Of a stretch of DNA of 64,000 nucleotides, positions 10,366-20,860 are shown one piece after another. A model generated the notes under the pieces. It worked only from the letters and a program-made list of their open reading frames with translations. It was not told the origin of the DNA and searched no databases. Where the stretch lies: assembly GCA_030220185.1 (NCBI GenBank), contig JASPKZ010001598.1, positions 219,001 to 283,000 of the forward strand, in the 5' to 3' direction. This DNA is from Diploptera punctata (lineage: Eukaryota; Arthropoda; Insecta; Blattodea; Blaberidae). The position numbers were made by a program, and so were the translations under genes. Each line of letters starts with the position of its first letter. Positions within the stretch are counted from its first letter, which is position 1.

Positions 10366-10545
10366 ATAAATATATGACTAGAAAATTAATAGAAGAATAT
10401 GATAAAAATGGGGAGTAATTTTGAACATGAAGAAAACAAAATTTTTATCAATTGATGAAACAGAACAAAATTTAATTTTGGAGACTGGAGAAACAATAAC
10501 ATCTTATAGTGAAATCACATATTAGAAATTAAACAAAACTAAAAA
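10366..10545 (+). mobile_element. LINE-F 5' part in inverted orientation
   Basis: Plus-strand match to the most upstream LINE-F sequence (TATGACTAGAAAATTAATAG, then GAACATGAAGAAAACAA), which lies next to the minus-strand middle part. A 5' segment inverted relative to the rest is the hallmark of twin priming during target-primed reverse transcription. Confidence 0.75.
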
Positions 10546-10730
10546 TATGTTATTAAAATATTATTATTATTATTATTTAAAATTTCCCCTAAATTTGTTT
10601 TGTTTAACATTGTTTGCTAATGTATTTAATTATCTCTTTTCAGTCTCGTATTAAACAATTCTATATTGCTTTGTTTATTTCATTTCTTCTTGTATTATTT
10701 CTTATTTCTTTATGTGTCAGAATTTATTAT

Positions 10731-11456
10731 TACTTACTTACTCACTGGCACTATCAAACCCGTAGGTTCATGGCCGCGCGGACATAAGATCTCCATACAT
10801 CCATATCCTGAGCTAATGCTTTCCAATCATTCCCTGTATAATCTACTTCCCTCAAATCATAGTTAATGTTGTTCTCCCACCTCATTATTCGTCTACCAAC
10901 TGGGCGTTTCCCTCTGGGTTTCCTACAAGAAGCTTCCATGCACATCTTTCATTCCCCATACGCGCAACATGTCCTGCCCATCGCAGTCTACGAGACTTAA
11001 CTGTTCTTATTATATCTGGCTTTCTATAAAGACCAAGTAGTTCATTGTTATGTAGTCTTCTCCAGTCACCTGTCTGTTCATCTCTCTTTGGTCCAAAAAT
11101 TTTTCTAAGAACTTTATTCTCAAATACTTGTATCTCCTTTCCTCCTTTAAAGCAAGAGTCCATGTTTCGCACCCATATAATATAACTGGTAGAATAATAG
11201 TTTTATTTATTTTCAGCTTAACGTTTTTTGAAAGGAGTTGGGACATCAAGAGTCTCTGCAATGCATAATAGCACGCATTTCCAGAATTGAGCCTATGTTT
11301 AATTTCTTTGTGCATCTCATTCCTATTTTTGATTATTGTTCCTAGGTATTTGAATTCAGCCACTTCCTCAAAATTTCCCTCATTTGTCATTAGCTGTCCA
11401 TTTCCATTATATACTGAATTTCTACGTGTGACCATATATTTAGTTTTATTGATATT
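10731..11456 (-). mobile_element. LINE-A copy, frameshifted
   Basis: Three overlapping frames together cover MVTRRNSVYNGNGQLMTNEG, KYLGTIIKNRNEMHKEIKH, YGCETWTLALKEER, GPKRDEQTGDWRR and RIMRWENNINYDLREVDY, ending MNLRV. At least two single-base indels (near 11140 and 10900) separate them. The 3' tail is (ACTT)n on the plus strand at 10731-10744. The RT catalytic core is missing. Confidence 0.92.
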
Positions 11457-11696
11457 ATGTCTTGAAACTATCTCCTAAATGTATATATTTTGTTTTTCCT
11501 CTTTCTTTAACTGAAACTTTGTAATGTATGTATTGTTATGTATGTATGTATGTATATTTCCGTAAATGAAATACATCCGAGCACGAGCACTTGCTCAATC
11601 GGATGTAAATACTGTGTCTAACTTTTTTTAAATACAACAGGAAGTAACATTAAGAGGTTTAATATTTTATTTTAGGAAGTGATATTTTGAGGTTAT

Positions 11697-11925
11697 TTTA
11701 ATTAAATTATTTTTAGTCTCTTCATCTTACCTCAATATTAATGTTGATTTGTTCTTGAACATGTTTCGATTATATCATAATCATCATCAGCATCTTTTCC
11801 AGACATCTGGGCAAGATGATGATGATGATGATGATTATGATGTAATCGAAACATGTTCAAGAACAAATCAACATTATCGAGGTAAGATGAAGAGACTAAA
11901 AATAATTTAATTAAGAGGTTTATTT
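11697..11925. repeat. Divergent inverted pair with hammerhead-like motif (locus H2)
   Basis: Arms of about 90-100 bp mirror each other around 11800-11815. On the minus strand of the left arm: CTGATGA (complement of 11784-11790), one extra T, stem II GATTA-TGATA-TAATC, then GAAAC (complement of 11763-11767) followed by the palindromic helix III ACATGT and a U/C cleavage context. The right arm (plus strand) keeps GAAACATGTTC, while its CTGA region has become a (GAT)n run. Stem I is only about two base pairs here. Confidence 0.6.
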
Positions 11926-11930
11926 AATAA

Positions 11931-12163
11931 TTAAGATATTTGGTCTGTTTATTCTTACCTCTTATGAATGTTTTTGTTGAACATACGTTTCAAGGATTCT
12001 GAGCCCCTTCTCCAACGATTACAAACTGAAAGTTTATACAACAATAAGAGGTAATAATAAACAGACCAGAAATCTGTAATCGCTGAAAGTGAGGCTCAGA
12101 AGCCTTGAAATATATGTTCAACAAAAACAATCAGATATAAGAATAAAGAGACCAAATATCTTA
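11931..12163. repeat. Divergent inverted pair, decayed hammerhead-like motif (locus H3)
   Basis: The arms start AAGATATTTGGTCT and end AGACCAAATATCTT-like, about 95 bp each with a 35-bp spacer. The left arm on the minus strand reads GGAGAAGGGGCTCAG then AATCCTTGAAACGTATGTTC: the GAAAC core and quasi-palindromic ACGTATGT are kept while CTGAAGA is mutated. The right arm reads CTGAAAGTGAGGCTCAG. It lies five bases from locus H2. Confidence 0.5.
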
Positions 12164-12211
12164 ACTGCGTATAACATTTATTTGTAAATACAATTTATTC
12201 TTCTTCTTATT

Positions 12212-12514
12212 TTTTTAAAAGTGTGTTCCCACTACAGGCCTCGGGAGGCCCTTGGGGTAGTAGGAAGTTAAGGCTCCCACTTTTTCTAGACAATCAACAC
12301 TTGATGTCAGCCGGGTTGTCAGCCCTGCGTGACGGCCGCCTTTACCCCAGAACAAGCATCTGGTACTAATTTCAGTTAGAGGCTGAGTCGACCCCAGGGC
12401 CATGGTGCCACCAGAAGGTTTGGGTCAGTTTAAAAATCCTGACCCCACCGGGACTTGAACCCTCGGCCTTCCGGTTTGTAGCGCACTGCCTTAACCACTA
12501 CGCTACGGCGTGCC
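12212..12514 (-). mobile_element. SINE2 full-length copy
   Basis: Minus-sense head: TAGCGTAGTGGTTAAGG (A box TAGCGTAGTGG) and GGTTCAAGTCCCGG (B box). The body holds GGGGTCGACTCAGCC, the GTCACGCAGGGCTGAC block and the 3' block CTACCCCAAGGGCCTCCCG. A TSD of about 12 bp, TTCTTCTTATTT, flanks it (near 12200-12211 and 12516-12527). Three partial copies lie at 28.2, 28.5 and 30.5/31.5 kb. Confidence 0.9.
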
Positions 12515-12539
12515 CCTCTTCTTCTTATTTATAAATTCA

Positions 12540-12880
12540 AATTTATAGAATATTGCAACAGATGGTATGGTGTTATATGGCTGTGAAAATTGGTGCTTTT
12601 AATGTTGATTCATAATAACATAAGAATGTTAAAGCTTCACAGTGAAAAACAAATGATCACCGATGGGAATAAAGGTAGAAGAAGATATAGTTTATTCGTT
12701 CTTATCTGCATATGATCAGCCACTGAGGACAGAAGGTAATTAAGATTTGGTCAAGAAAACTGGAAGGAGGAATACGAAAAATGGGGATTAAAGATAAATT
12801 TGGACAAAACGAGCTATTAAGAGATAATATAAAATATGTTGATTGAGATTATGGACATAGAAAAATAAAAGCTCGTCACG
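12540..12880 (+). mobile_element. LINE-M, upstream part (degenerate)
   Basis: Broken plus-strand frames include VLYGCENW-like residues near 12575 and EYEKWGLKINLDKT near 12770, both typical of the region after YADD in RTE-like RT. Heavily mutated; interrupted by a SINE1 fragment. Confidence 0.55.
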
Positions 12881-12888
12881 AATGTGTA

Positions 12889-13012
12889 GTATCCATAGTA
12901 ATTCTGCCCGAAGGCAGGTCCTTCACTGCAATCATAGCATTTTCATGCTATGCTTGCAGCTTTACTAGGGAATTGTGTAGGTGCGGTAGCTTGCCGTTGC
13001 TTTCCACACCGC
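12889..13012 (-). mobile_element. SINE1-alpha 3' fragment with TSD
   Basis: Contains only the alpha tail: the ATAGTAATTCTGCCCGAAGG hairpin end through TTCCACACCGC. It is flanked by an 8-bp direct repeat AATGTGTA (12881-12888 and 13013-13020), so it is a 5'-truncated insertion into LINE-M. Confidence 0.85.
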
Positions 13013-13020
13013 AATGTGTA

Positions 13021-13601
13021 TATTTGGGGACATAAATTAGTGCAATTGGAAGTAATGATGTGGAAATTGAGAGAAAAAATAAGGGTAAATCTCCAATATC
13101 AAAATTAAATGGTATTTTATGGGATCAGAATAACAGTTCTAAAACAAAACAAACTTTTGAATACAGTAATAAAATGGCATATGGCGCAGAAACATGGGAA
13201 TTTAAATCTAGAAGAATAAGATAATTAAGTTAAGCAGAAATCGATTTTTGGAAGAGTTCAGCTGGAATTTATAGAAGAGATAAAAAAAGAAAAAGTGTAA
13301 TTAAACAAAATATGAATCTTCAAACTTCAATTCTGGATTTAATAAAAGAAAACAATCAATCAAAATGGAATGGCCAAGTAAAGGAATGGCAGTAGACAGA
13401 TTCCCAAGAAAAATACTAGAACGGTTGCCACTTGGTAGAAGAAGAAAACGGCCAAAAATAACGTGTCTCGATGTTGTTTTGAGCAGTATAAGGAAAAAAG
13501 GATTGGACAATGGAAATTGGAATGACAGTGATATGGAGGAGAATTACAGCAGATTAATTGGGAGCAAGAAGTTGTGAAACTTTCTGAAACCTACAGAATA
13601 T
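13021..13601 (+). mobile_element. LINE-M, downstream part
   Basis: Frames read LGTLISAIGSNDVEIE-like, ILWDQNNSSKTKQT, MAYGAETWEFKSRR and LDLIKENNQSKWNGQVKEW, followed by GRRRKRP. This is the connection and C-terminal region of a non-LTR RT with several stops. A short TATT-rich end follows a stop near 13577. No second copy of this family was seen. Confidence 0.7.
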
Positions 13602-14067
13602 TATTATTTTTTTATATAATCTATTATTTCCTTACAAAAAGAGACTGACAACTACACAAATAAGTCTGTAGAGAATCTTACCATATATAAATTGCACAGA
13701 TAGAATTAAACCAACGAGTTATGTGTGAAATAGAATAAAATTGGTAGTGAATCTTCATAATCAATGGTAGAAAAATATCTACATACACCTTCACAATAAT
13801 TTGCTTAAAACAAGTTTTGAAGGCATGAACTTAGAAAAAAATTAAGGAGAATATCAAGGAAGACTGTTTTAGAAGATGAGTTATCAGAAATTATATGAGC
13901 CCAGGACTATCAAGAAATGAAAAGATAACTAAGAAAACAAAATAATCGTTTTACTAAAAAGGAATTGCTTTCATATGTTAATCAAATTCAAGCCTTCTCT
14001 AGAATTATTTTATCAACGCCCTTGTTAAAGGAATGTGGTGCAGCCCGCCTTCCTTATATTGACGATT
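13602..14067. other. Unassigned AT-rich stretch
   Basis: No motif, TIR or repeat match was recognised. Short LINE-like residues may lie near 13840-13900, but the frame is too broken to call. Confidence 0.35.
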
Positions 14068-14075
14068 CCCTAGAG

Positions 14076-14235
14076 CAGGGCCGTTAAAAAGTGCTCAGCA
14101 GGTATGTCGGATAGGCTGACAAGGTAAGACACTGCAACACTTGTCAGTTGTGTTCTTTCATTGGGAGTGCACCTGTATGCGGGTAAGAAAGTGGACCGCC
14201 TTTTAATGCCTAGCGAACACTTATTAACAGCCTTG
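14076..14235. mobile_element. hAT-type MITE, 160 bp
   Basis: Imperfect terminal inverted repeats: CAGGGCCGTTAAAAAGTGCTC at the left, and the right end reverse-complements to CAAGGCTGTTAATAAGTGTTC. An 8-bp TSD, CCCTAGAG (14068-14075) versus ACCTAGAG (14236-14243), has one mismatch. The CAG/CAA..G termini and 8-bp duplication are hAT characteristics. There is no coding capacity. Confidence 0.82.
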
Positions 14236-14556
14236 ACCTAGAGCAAGAGATCCCAAATATTTTTGATAGCGGATCTCATTGGACAAAGATTAAATTCACA
14301 TACTTACAAATTATTCCTATCATAACACTATTATAATAAACTTCAAAACTTTAGAAAACTTCTACAACATGGAAAAAAGAGTCATTAAAGGGAATATGAA
14401 TGTTTAAGCGTCAAAATTAATAAACATTCTACATAACGTTAGCTGGCAATCAAAATCTCAAAGCTCCAGAGGTGAAAAAAGTTCAGGAGAAAGAAAACAA
14501 AATTTAACTGATTCATTTTAAGTCAAAATCCGTTATATTTTCGCAGATGACCATGG

Positions 14557-15073
14557 TGTTTCCTGTAAGTTGTTTCGGAATAAATGCACACACAGATGCT
14601 GTTTAAAATCTCACTTAACACTTTATTTCTATCTACAAATTATATATCAGTAAACCTTTATTAATAATATTCACTCACAATTAATCTTCTTTCAATGTCT
14701 ATCTTAGTCAAATTATTTCACAGTTTCTGATGAATCCAGCCATTACAGTCTGTCTTACACTTCACCTTAGCTTCTCACTCTCAAAAACAAGACTATTTAA
14801 CTTCCGTTTTCGCCTCAGATTACATAGGCGAGTAGATGGAACTTTCTAGCCTAAGGCCTGGACACTTCCACATGGAAACCTCTCGACACTGATCTTTCCC
14901 GAACGGTGAAACAGAGACTCGTAGAATCATCTAGAATGAGGACCTAGACATTTCGATGTTTGCGCGGGCCATTTGACTCGTCAATGGGCGCCTCGCAAAT
15001 CTATTTCGATCCATGCGAGACCACCTTATCGCCTTGCCCGTGTAATGTAAACGTCGCTATACAAGGCGTAACA
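14557..15073 (-). mobile_element. Candidate solo LTR
   Basis: In minus orientation the segment begins TGTTACGCCTTG and ends TACAGGAAACA, i.e. TG...CA ends, length 517 bp. It is GC-richer near its 5' end, and near its 3' end has two polyadenylation-like AATAAA(G) motifs followed by GCATCTGTGTGTGCA. Length and layout fit a gypsy-type LTR. No 4-6 bp TSD is evident (CATGG on one side, ATATG on the other), and no primer-binding site, polypurine tract or gag/pol lies beside it, so a solo LTR is inferred. Confidence 0.5.
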
Positions 15074-15699
15074 ATATGTTAGGCCGGAGATGTGAGTTCT
15101 TAGTTCCAAGATTAGAGAAGATGAAACGTCGCTATTCTTCTCCGCCGGAGATGCAAGGTTTTGGGGCTGCGGTTAATAGCTGATGAAATGCATGATTTTT
15201 GTAATCGTCAATAGATGGCAGCAAAATTATCTTCAAGCTTCAAGACTTAAACAGAATGCATGACGACACCGTTGCTTATCGAAGAATGCAAAAATCCAGA
15301 TTTTACTCTGAAATGGGGTTACTACGTTTTGATCGCCGGTCGACGAAAAGTTGGTTATATTAAACATAGTGCAAACAAAGCAAGATCAGCAAAAGTAATA
15401 TTAAATAGAATATTAGGAATAAAAATATTAGTTAAACTTTACAACCTGTGACGCGAAAATTTTAATTCATTCATAAACTCCTGTCAAATTTTACTCCTAC
15501 GGTTTCATTTTTCAAATTATTCCCCACCATTTACAATGATTTTTACATGTTTTCTGACGATTATTTGAGTATTTTTTTTAATAATGAACTACATGAAGAC
15601 GTGGCAGCCATATTTATTTTAACAAATATTCAGTTTTCCAGTGCTGCCAACATTGAGTCTGTATACTAATTAACTTACACCAAATAAAATCAGCGTGCA
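15074..15699. other. Unassigned stretch
   Basis: The start repeats GCCGGAGATG twice (near 15083 and 15143), suggesting a small duplicated unit. A 63-codon open frame at 15260-15451 has no recognised motif and no splice context that I trust; not called as a gene. Confidence 0.35.
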
Positions 15700-15825
15700 T
15701 TCTTTCACAGGTTAGAGTAGGCCTACTTAAATTGTGTTAGGTTAGCTTTTAGGTTTGTCTTTCACAGGATAGAATAATTAAATTGCGTTAGGTTAGATTT
15801 TAGCTTTGTTTTTCGCAGGTTCCAT
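15700..15825. repeat. Minisatellite, ~57-bp units with TTAGGTTAG
   Basis: Units share TTTCACAGG, TTAAATTG and TGTTAGGTTAGCTTTTAGG. Two units are complete. A third starts at 15815 and resumes after the SINE1 insertion at about 16172-16205. The TTAGG core resembles the insect telomere repeat but is not a telomeric array. Confidence 0.7.
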
Positions 15826-16171
15826 CCATCCATAGTAATTCTGCCCGAAGACAGGTCCTTCACTGCAATCATAGCATTTTGATGCTATGCTTGCAGCTTT
15901 ACTAGGGAATTGTAGCTTCCCGATGTTTTCCACACCGCACCAGTGAAGCATGATGATGATGATGATGATGCTGAAGATAATGATCAGGATGATAATGATG
16001 GCCATATGATTTCGGGGACCATTTGGGCCTTAACGTTTTCCTAACAATTGTCTTACTGGTGAGGAAAACCCCCGATAAAAACCTCACCCAGAAAAACTGC
16101 GCTGACCGGGGATCGAACCCGGGCCCGCTGCGCGTCAAGGCAGCACGCTACCTCGAGACCACAGCGGTGGA
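15826..16171 (-). mobile_element. SINE1-alpha full-length copy
   Basis: The minus-sense head at the right end has GTCCACCGCTGTGGTCTCGA and B box GGTTCGATCCCC. The body includes TTTTCTGGGTGAGG and CAAATGGTCCCCGAAATC, then a (CAT)n region and the alpha tail with the hairpin around CTTCGGGCAG. It splits a minisatellite unit. Confidence 0.92.
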
Positions 16172-16205
16172 CTTAAATTGCTATAAGTTAGCTTTAGGTT
16201 CGTTG

Positions 16206-17496
16206 GCAACGCTAGTTCAAATGTCATGTATATGTTGGCTGCATCCCGTAATTCCATAGTGTAAACCGCTTCGCGTCTGTTGGTGCATGAGCATGGTGTA
16301 TGATTGGAACTTTTTGGAAAATTTTTCGCGTCACATATTGTAAAGTATTTCCAAAAAAAATTAAAGGAGCTAAAATAAATATACAGAGTGAATCTAATCT
16401 CTTTCGACAAACTTTCGCAACTTGTTCAGAGATGTTTTTTGAGTGTTTTGATGTAAAGAAGCCACAGTCTCCGTTGGCTCATTACAAAGTTTTTATTTTA
16501 TTTTATTTTGTATAAAACAATAACATCTTCACAATCCATCTATTATTATAATGGAGCGATTCTCAAAACGTGTGTCGCATCGCTGGAGATCTGCCAACAA
16601 TTATCAGGTAATCCACAGGGTCTTCTGTTCTTTAAATAAACACTACGATAATAGACTTCTTTTTTCGGTCCCGCGCCATAGCAGATCGGTTTATGGCATC
16701 ATGAATGAATTGAGGCAATTCTCATGAAAATATTTTTGAAATATTTTTACAGATCTTAAGCGATCTTATCTAATATACGCCGAAAATGTATTGGTGAAAT
16801 GCAAATGGAAAACAAATCCACTATTTGACCATTTCAAACTGGGATAACTATATTATACCTTAGCATGATCTACATCCAACGATAAAAAAGAAAAACATTC
16901 CTCAATTTTAAGTCTGCTGAATTCATATGTAAAATTTTCAGTGACTTGCAAAAGGAAAATATTCTTTTAGTTTGGATTTAATTCAAGATAGCACAATATA
17001 TTCCAAACAAAAATTGTTGCGGTCTGCTCCTGAACAACTGGATTGAACATAGGCCTCCTGTTAGAGTGATAAGAAAGAAAAATGAAATATTTATTCAGAA
17101 CTAACTTATATTAGTACTCAATCCATCCTTTAAGTAAATTGATGTTTAAAATATTATGTAGACATTTTATTAAAATATTTGATTTTTTATTAATACATTT
17201 TTAATATGTTATGTATTGTCCTGGTGAGATGCAGAAGGAAAATATTGCACGAACTTTCTGTACATTCGTTATGAAATAACAATAAATACTATGTTATTGG
17301 GAAAAAGTGGAAGATATTGCTCTCAAATAGTTGTACAAGTCACCAATAGTATTTTTTTCTCTAAAATGTACAAATTGTTCTATATATAGGCATACATAGG
17401 CCTAAATGACATGAAAAGAAAAAAAATAATGATTGAGTCGGGATTTATTTTTCTTTTTTGTCATATTTGCCTTCATTGCCAAATGTCAAAAATATA
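16206..17496. other. Largely unassigned stretch
   Basis: A 71-codon open frame at 16300-16515 starting MIGTFWKIFRVTYCKVF is the only coding-like candidate. I recognise no family and it has no clear splice donor, so it may be chance. No TIRs or SINE boxes were found; the remainder is AT-rich. Confidence 0.35.
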
Positions 17497-17504
17497 GTTA
17501 TAAC

Positions 17505-18301
17505 TAGAGACCGGATGTTAGGGAAAATGCCTACAGTTATTTATTATAGATATTGTAAAAGTGACTTCATATAAGTTCATACCGACGATCCTAGAGTAGT
17601 TTTGCATGAAGTTAATTTTGCCTATAAATGCCTATTTCAGCTTGCAATGCCTATAAATGCCTATTTGCCATTTTTTCTCGAAATTAACTTAGTATTTCAA
17701 TTAAATTAATTGAAATGGACAAACTCACATGACACATATCATTGCATAGAAACGTTTAATTGACTGGAAGTATTATTTTTGATGTTGATAACACTTAATT
17801 CAGTCTGTAGTCCTCGTTCACAGACAGGTGCTTCAAAGACAAAGTTGTGCGACAAGTGTATGTGTTTTTTTTTTAACCTTTAGAATAGTTGTTTCACGAT
17901 GCCTAAAGAACGGACAAAAGTAAAACAGTAAAAGACAAACTGACCAATTTCGTGAAAGAATTTGGTGAAGAAAATATTCTCAAGTGACATTGTTTTGCAA
18001 AGTGTGTAAAATTTCAGTGAATTGCGCGAAGTTCTGCCATGTTTCGCAGCACGTACTCGCTGCAAAACATAAGTAAGTATGCTCTTTGTAAAAAGGAAAA
18101 ACAAGTTCCAAAACCATCTCTGATATCTACGTATGCTCTTGATAGCATATGTTTATAAAATTTACGTAAGCTGTAAAATTTTATGTTGTAGTCAATTTTT
18201 TGTAAGAGCCTATTTTGATTTTTAGTGCCTATATTAATGACTTTTAGTGCCTTTTTGCCTGCCTATTTTGAACTTTTTAAGTGCCTAACATCCGGACTCT
18301 A
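17505..18301 (+). mobile_element. hAT element relic with terminal and subterminal repeats
   Basis: Terminal inverted repeats TAGAGACCGGATGTTAGG at the left and, reverse-complemented, TAGAGTCCGGATGTTAGG at the right. The 8-bp TSD GTTATAAC (17497-17504) versus GTTTTAAC (18302-18309) has one mismatch. Both ends contain clusters of TGCCTA/GCCTA motifs (17530-17670 and 18205-18285), typical of hAT subterminal transposase sites. The central part holds a short decayed zinc-finger coding relic, listed separately. Confidence 0.88.
17899..18075 (+). pseudogene. BED/CGGBP1-like zinc-finger relic inside the hAT element
   Basis: An ATG at 17899 gives MPKERTKVKQ then a stop. A second frame reads DKLTNFVKEFGEENILK and, after a one-base shift, TLFCKVCKISVNCAK then FCHVSQHVLAAKHK. 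The spacing C-x2-C ... H-x5-H, preceded by a hydrophobic FVxEFG-like helix, resembles the N-terminal BED-type finger of hAT transposases and of the hAT-derived host protein CGGBP1. At least two frame breaks; the transposase catalytic domain is absent. Confidence 0.6.
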
Positions 18302-18318
18302 GTTTTAACATCTTAATA

Positions 18319-18338
18319 TATATATATATATATATATT
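18319..18338. repeat. (AT)n microsatellite
   Basis: Short pure AT run between the hAT element and LINE-D. Confidence 0.9.
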
Positions 18339-18339
18339 G

Positions 18340-18775
18340 TGGAAAGCATAATGACATATGGTGCTGAGGGATGGACTTTGGTAGAGGGACAAAAAACTAA
18401 GATCTTGGCAGTGGAGATGGATGGAATAAGACGCAGTGCCAGGGTGTCCAGGTTGGAAAGAAGAAGAAATTAAGAAGTGAGGCAGATGATGGATATGGAG
18501 GAGACAGTGGTGGAAAGGATCGAAAGACAAGCTCTTCAGTGGTATGGCCATGTCAGGAGAATGGAGGATGATAGGTGGCCCAGAACTCTTTTGGAATGGT
18601 CACCTTCTGGTAGAAGGAAACGGGGCAGGCCAAGAACAACTTGGAGAGGAGAGATCCATAGATTGATGAACGACCGAGATCTGGAGGAGGATGAATGGCG
18701 TGATCGGCAAGAATGGCGAATGGGAATACAGGGTAACCGCTGAAAAGTGGAGAGGCCCTCAAAAGTAAAACAAAA
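18340..18775 (+). mobile_element. LINE-D 3' part
   Basis: Frames read TYGAEGWTLVEGQ, then after one stop RQMMDMEETVVERIERQALQ, WYGHVRRMEDDRWPRTLLEW and GRPRTTWRGEIHRLM, ending GIQGNR at 18743. The short 3' UTR GGGTAACCGCTGAAAAGTGG and following bases match the 3' end of SINE4 at 25.8 kb. Tail (AAGT)-like, then AT repeats. RT core absent. Confidence 0.85.
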
Positions 18776-19440
18776 GTAAGTAATATATATACATAAATTG
18801 TGGTTATGGTCATTTCCGGTGTCTATTATATAGGGTCGGTGAAGATTTGTAAAAAAATAAAAATCTCAATTCAAATGAAAGAAGTCCTGTTAAATAAGCG
18901 AAGATTATTCTTAATTTTAAACTTCTTTTATATATCTTATTATTTAGTAATAATGTTTAAGTAGTAGAACATATGGGTTAAAGATAATTAATATACAAAA
19001 GTTAGAAGAGGAATTGAACTTCTATTAGGTAAGATTTTATTATTTTATTTTCGGTGTCTATTAGATAGCATTGGTGAATGTTTGTAATTTTTTTTTTCAA
19101 AGTTTTTTTCATGAGAACAACCTCAATAACTTAATTCATTCCGACTTCACTAAAAAGATAGTTTACTCTAAATATTCTTCAATTCATGACCTCAGTTATT
19201 TTAATATTTAAATCACATAACATAGCATGAAACATTTTTACTCAATCGCAATCACTTAATCACTAGGTCTGCAACAAAGTTAGTTTAATTGTGAAATAAT
19301 TTGTTAACTTACCCTCACAGTAGCGATAATCGTTGCATTACCTGAAATAAAAAAAATATTATTATTATTATGTTGATTTATGTAGTTACATAAAACCTAG
19401 CCTATCAAATCTTTATATATATATATATATACATATATAT
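18776..19440. other. Unassigned stretch with a short direct repeat
   Basis: A 45-bp imperfect direct repeat, TTCCGGTGTCTATTATATAG at 18815 and TTTCGGTGTCTATTAGATAG at 19048, each followed by GGTGAA..TTTGTAA. No family was assigned. Confidence 0.4.
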
Positions 19441-19508
19441 ATCCATACACAGTAATTCTGTCCGAGGGCAGGTCCTTCACTGCAATCATAGCACTTTCAT
19501 GACGTTGC
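19441..19508 (-). mobile_element. SINE1-alpha tail fragment
   Basis: Contains the terminal GTAATTCTGTCCGAGGGCAG hairpin and TTCACTGCAATCATAGCA of the alpha tail only; truncated where a W-type repeat begins. Confidence 0.75.
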
Positions 19509-19918
19509 AGAAAAATATAATTGATATATTTACATCATAGGACATCAAATTAATTAATACCTACATCGTTGGTTATAAATTTCTCCACTAGGGTACATTC
19601 TTACAATATTGCTATCCTTTGGCAATAAATAGTATTATGATCTGGTTGCAGTGATGAACAAAGGAAGGAAATGAAGCGTACCAATCGTTTCTCATTTGTT
19701 TTCAAACATCGCCGTTTACATTAAATATATAAATATTTTAAAATAACTATAGTTAAATAATGATTTGTGAGTATACAGCTTAATTTTATTTGTTAAATAG
19801 TCCTAACAAATTCCACTCTTGATTTCCAAATTCTCTAGATAAATTCACTCCTCACTTCGTGAGTCGTGAATTTATCGATAATTAGAAAATCACTCGTGGC
19901 ATTACTTATGATAATTTT
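19509..19918 (+). repeat. W repeat, partial copy
   Basis: Matches the W units of 47.5-49.5 kb from AAAAATATAATTG through TTTTCAAACATCGCCG to the terminal foldback hairpin (GATTTCCAAATTCTCTAG paired with CGATAATTAGAAAATC). The first ~250 bp of the unit are missing. Confidence 0.85.
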
Positions 19919-20024
19919 TATTTTATTTTATAACCTGGAACGTATCCCCTGTATACCCATACAACTTACCACTCCATATTCACGGTTTCTGTGTTAGCAG
20001 AATAAGGAGCTTTTACTGTATTAA

Positions 20025-20336
20025 CCCATTCGCCTCAAAAGACGAGGTAGACTCGCCGGCTGTTAAATGTCCTTCAACTCAGAAGACGAGGTACACTCGC
20101 TTAAGTCTGCTGTTATATATTTTGCAATATTTTGTACATTCCCTTGGCAGGGTAATGTTTTTATTAACATTTATGGATAGTAGAGGAATGTGTTTTTGCC
20201 TTCACCCCTTTTGTGATCTCAAATACCGTTATCTTTTATTTGTTTTGAATGCCTTAAAATATACAATATAATTTACGGCAACTTAAATCCGGTTTCTAGA
20301 AAAATGTAACAAGCATTTAAACCTGAAGCGAATGGG
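20025..20336. mobile_element. piggyBac-type MITE, 312 bp
   Basis: Flanked by TTAA on both sides (20021-20024 and 20337-20340), with terminal inverted repeats CCCATTCGC ... GCGAATGGG. Internally, GACGAGGTAGACTCGC and GACGAGGTACACTCGC are repeated near the left end. TTAA target and CCC termini are the piggyBac signature; no transposase present. Confidence 0.78.
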
Positions 20337-20340
20337 TTAA

Positions 20341-20856
20341 ATTAAGGTAAAGGAAGGAAGAAGAACCAATCCACCACTGACGTCATATAAATAGCTTATT
20401 CAAACAAAAGTTACATAGTGTATATAGATTTCTAAATACACAAGACCAGGGTTATCAGCAGATATATCTAAAGAAACACACAGCTCAATCCAGTTATCAG
20501 ATTTTCATCGCTATATTCCGACAAAGGAACATCTTTAAGAAAATAATTGTCATACTCAATGAATAAGCAATTAATTACAGCTGCGCTTCAAACTTTCCAT
20601 CTTTGTCTTCGGAGTTCAGTAAATATTTAGACTCGATTAATATGTTGATAATAAAAAGTAATGTTACTGTCTGCCCATATCGTATTCCATTTAATCTTAC
20701 CGGTAAACCACATTCAACTTTGTCCAAATAATCCGTGAAAAATGTTTACATATGCGCGCTTTAGTGTTACTCATCTGTCTACACTGTAAGCAGAGATATC
20801 TTATTCTAGAAGAAAGACAGTTGTTGCTATGAAACCAAACTGTGCTCAAATTAATA

Positions 20857-20860
<4 letters not shown>
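20341..20860. other. Unassigned stretch
   Basis: No gene or repeat family recognised. Confidence 0.35.

Noticed and set aside
14557..15073. Full LTR retrotransposon
   Set aside because: No second LTR, primer-binding site or gag/pol frames within reach; only a solo LTR candidate is kept.
15260..15451. 63-codon open frame starting MTTPLLIEECKN
   Set aside because: Plausible-looking but no recognisable family, no flanking exon signals.
15700..15825. Interstitial telomere (TTAGG) tract
   Set aside because: The TTAGGTTAG words occur once per ~57-bp minisatellite unit, not as a telomeric array.
16665..16705. SINE4 head (GGTCCCGCGCCATAGC)
   Set aside because: Too short and no B box nearby; chance resemblance cannot be excluded.
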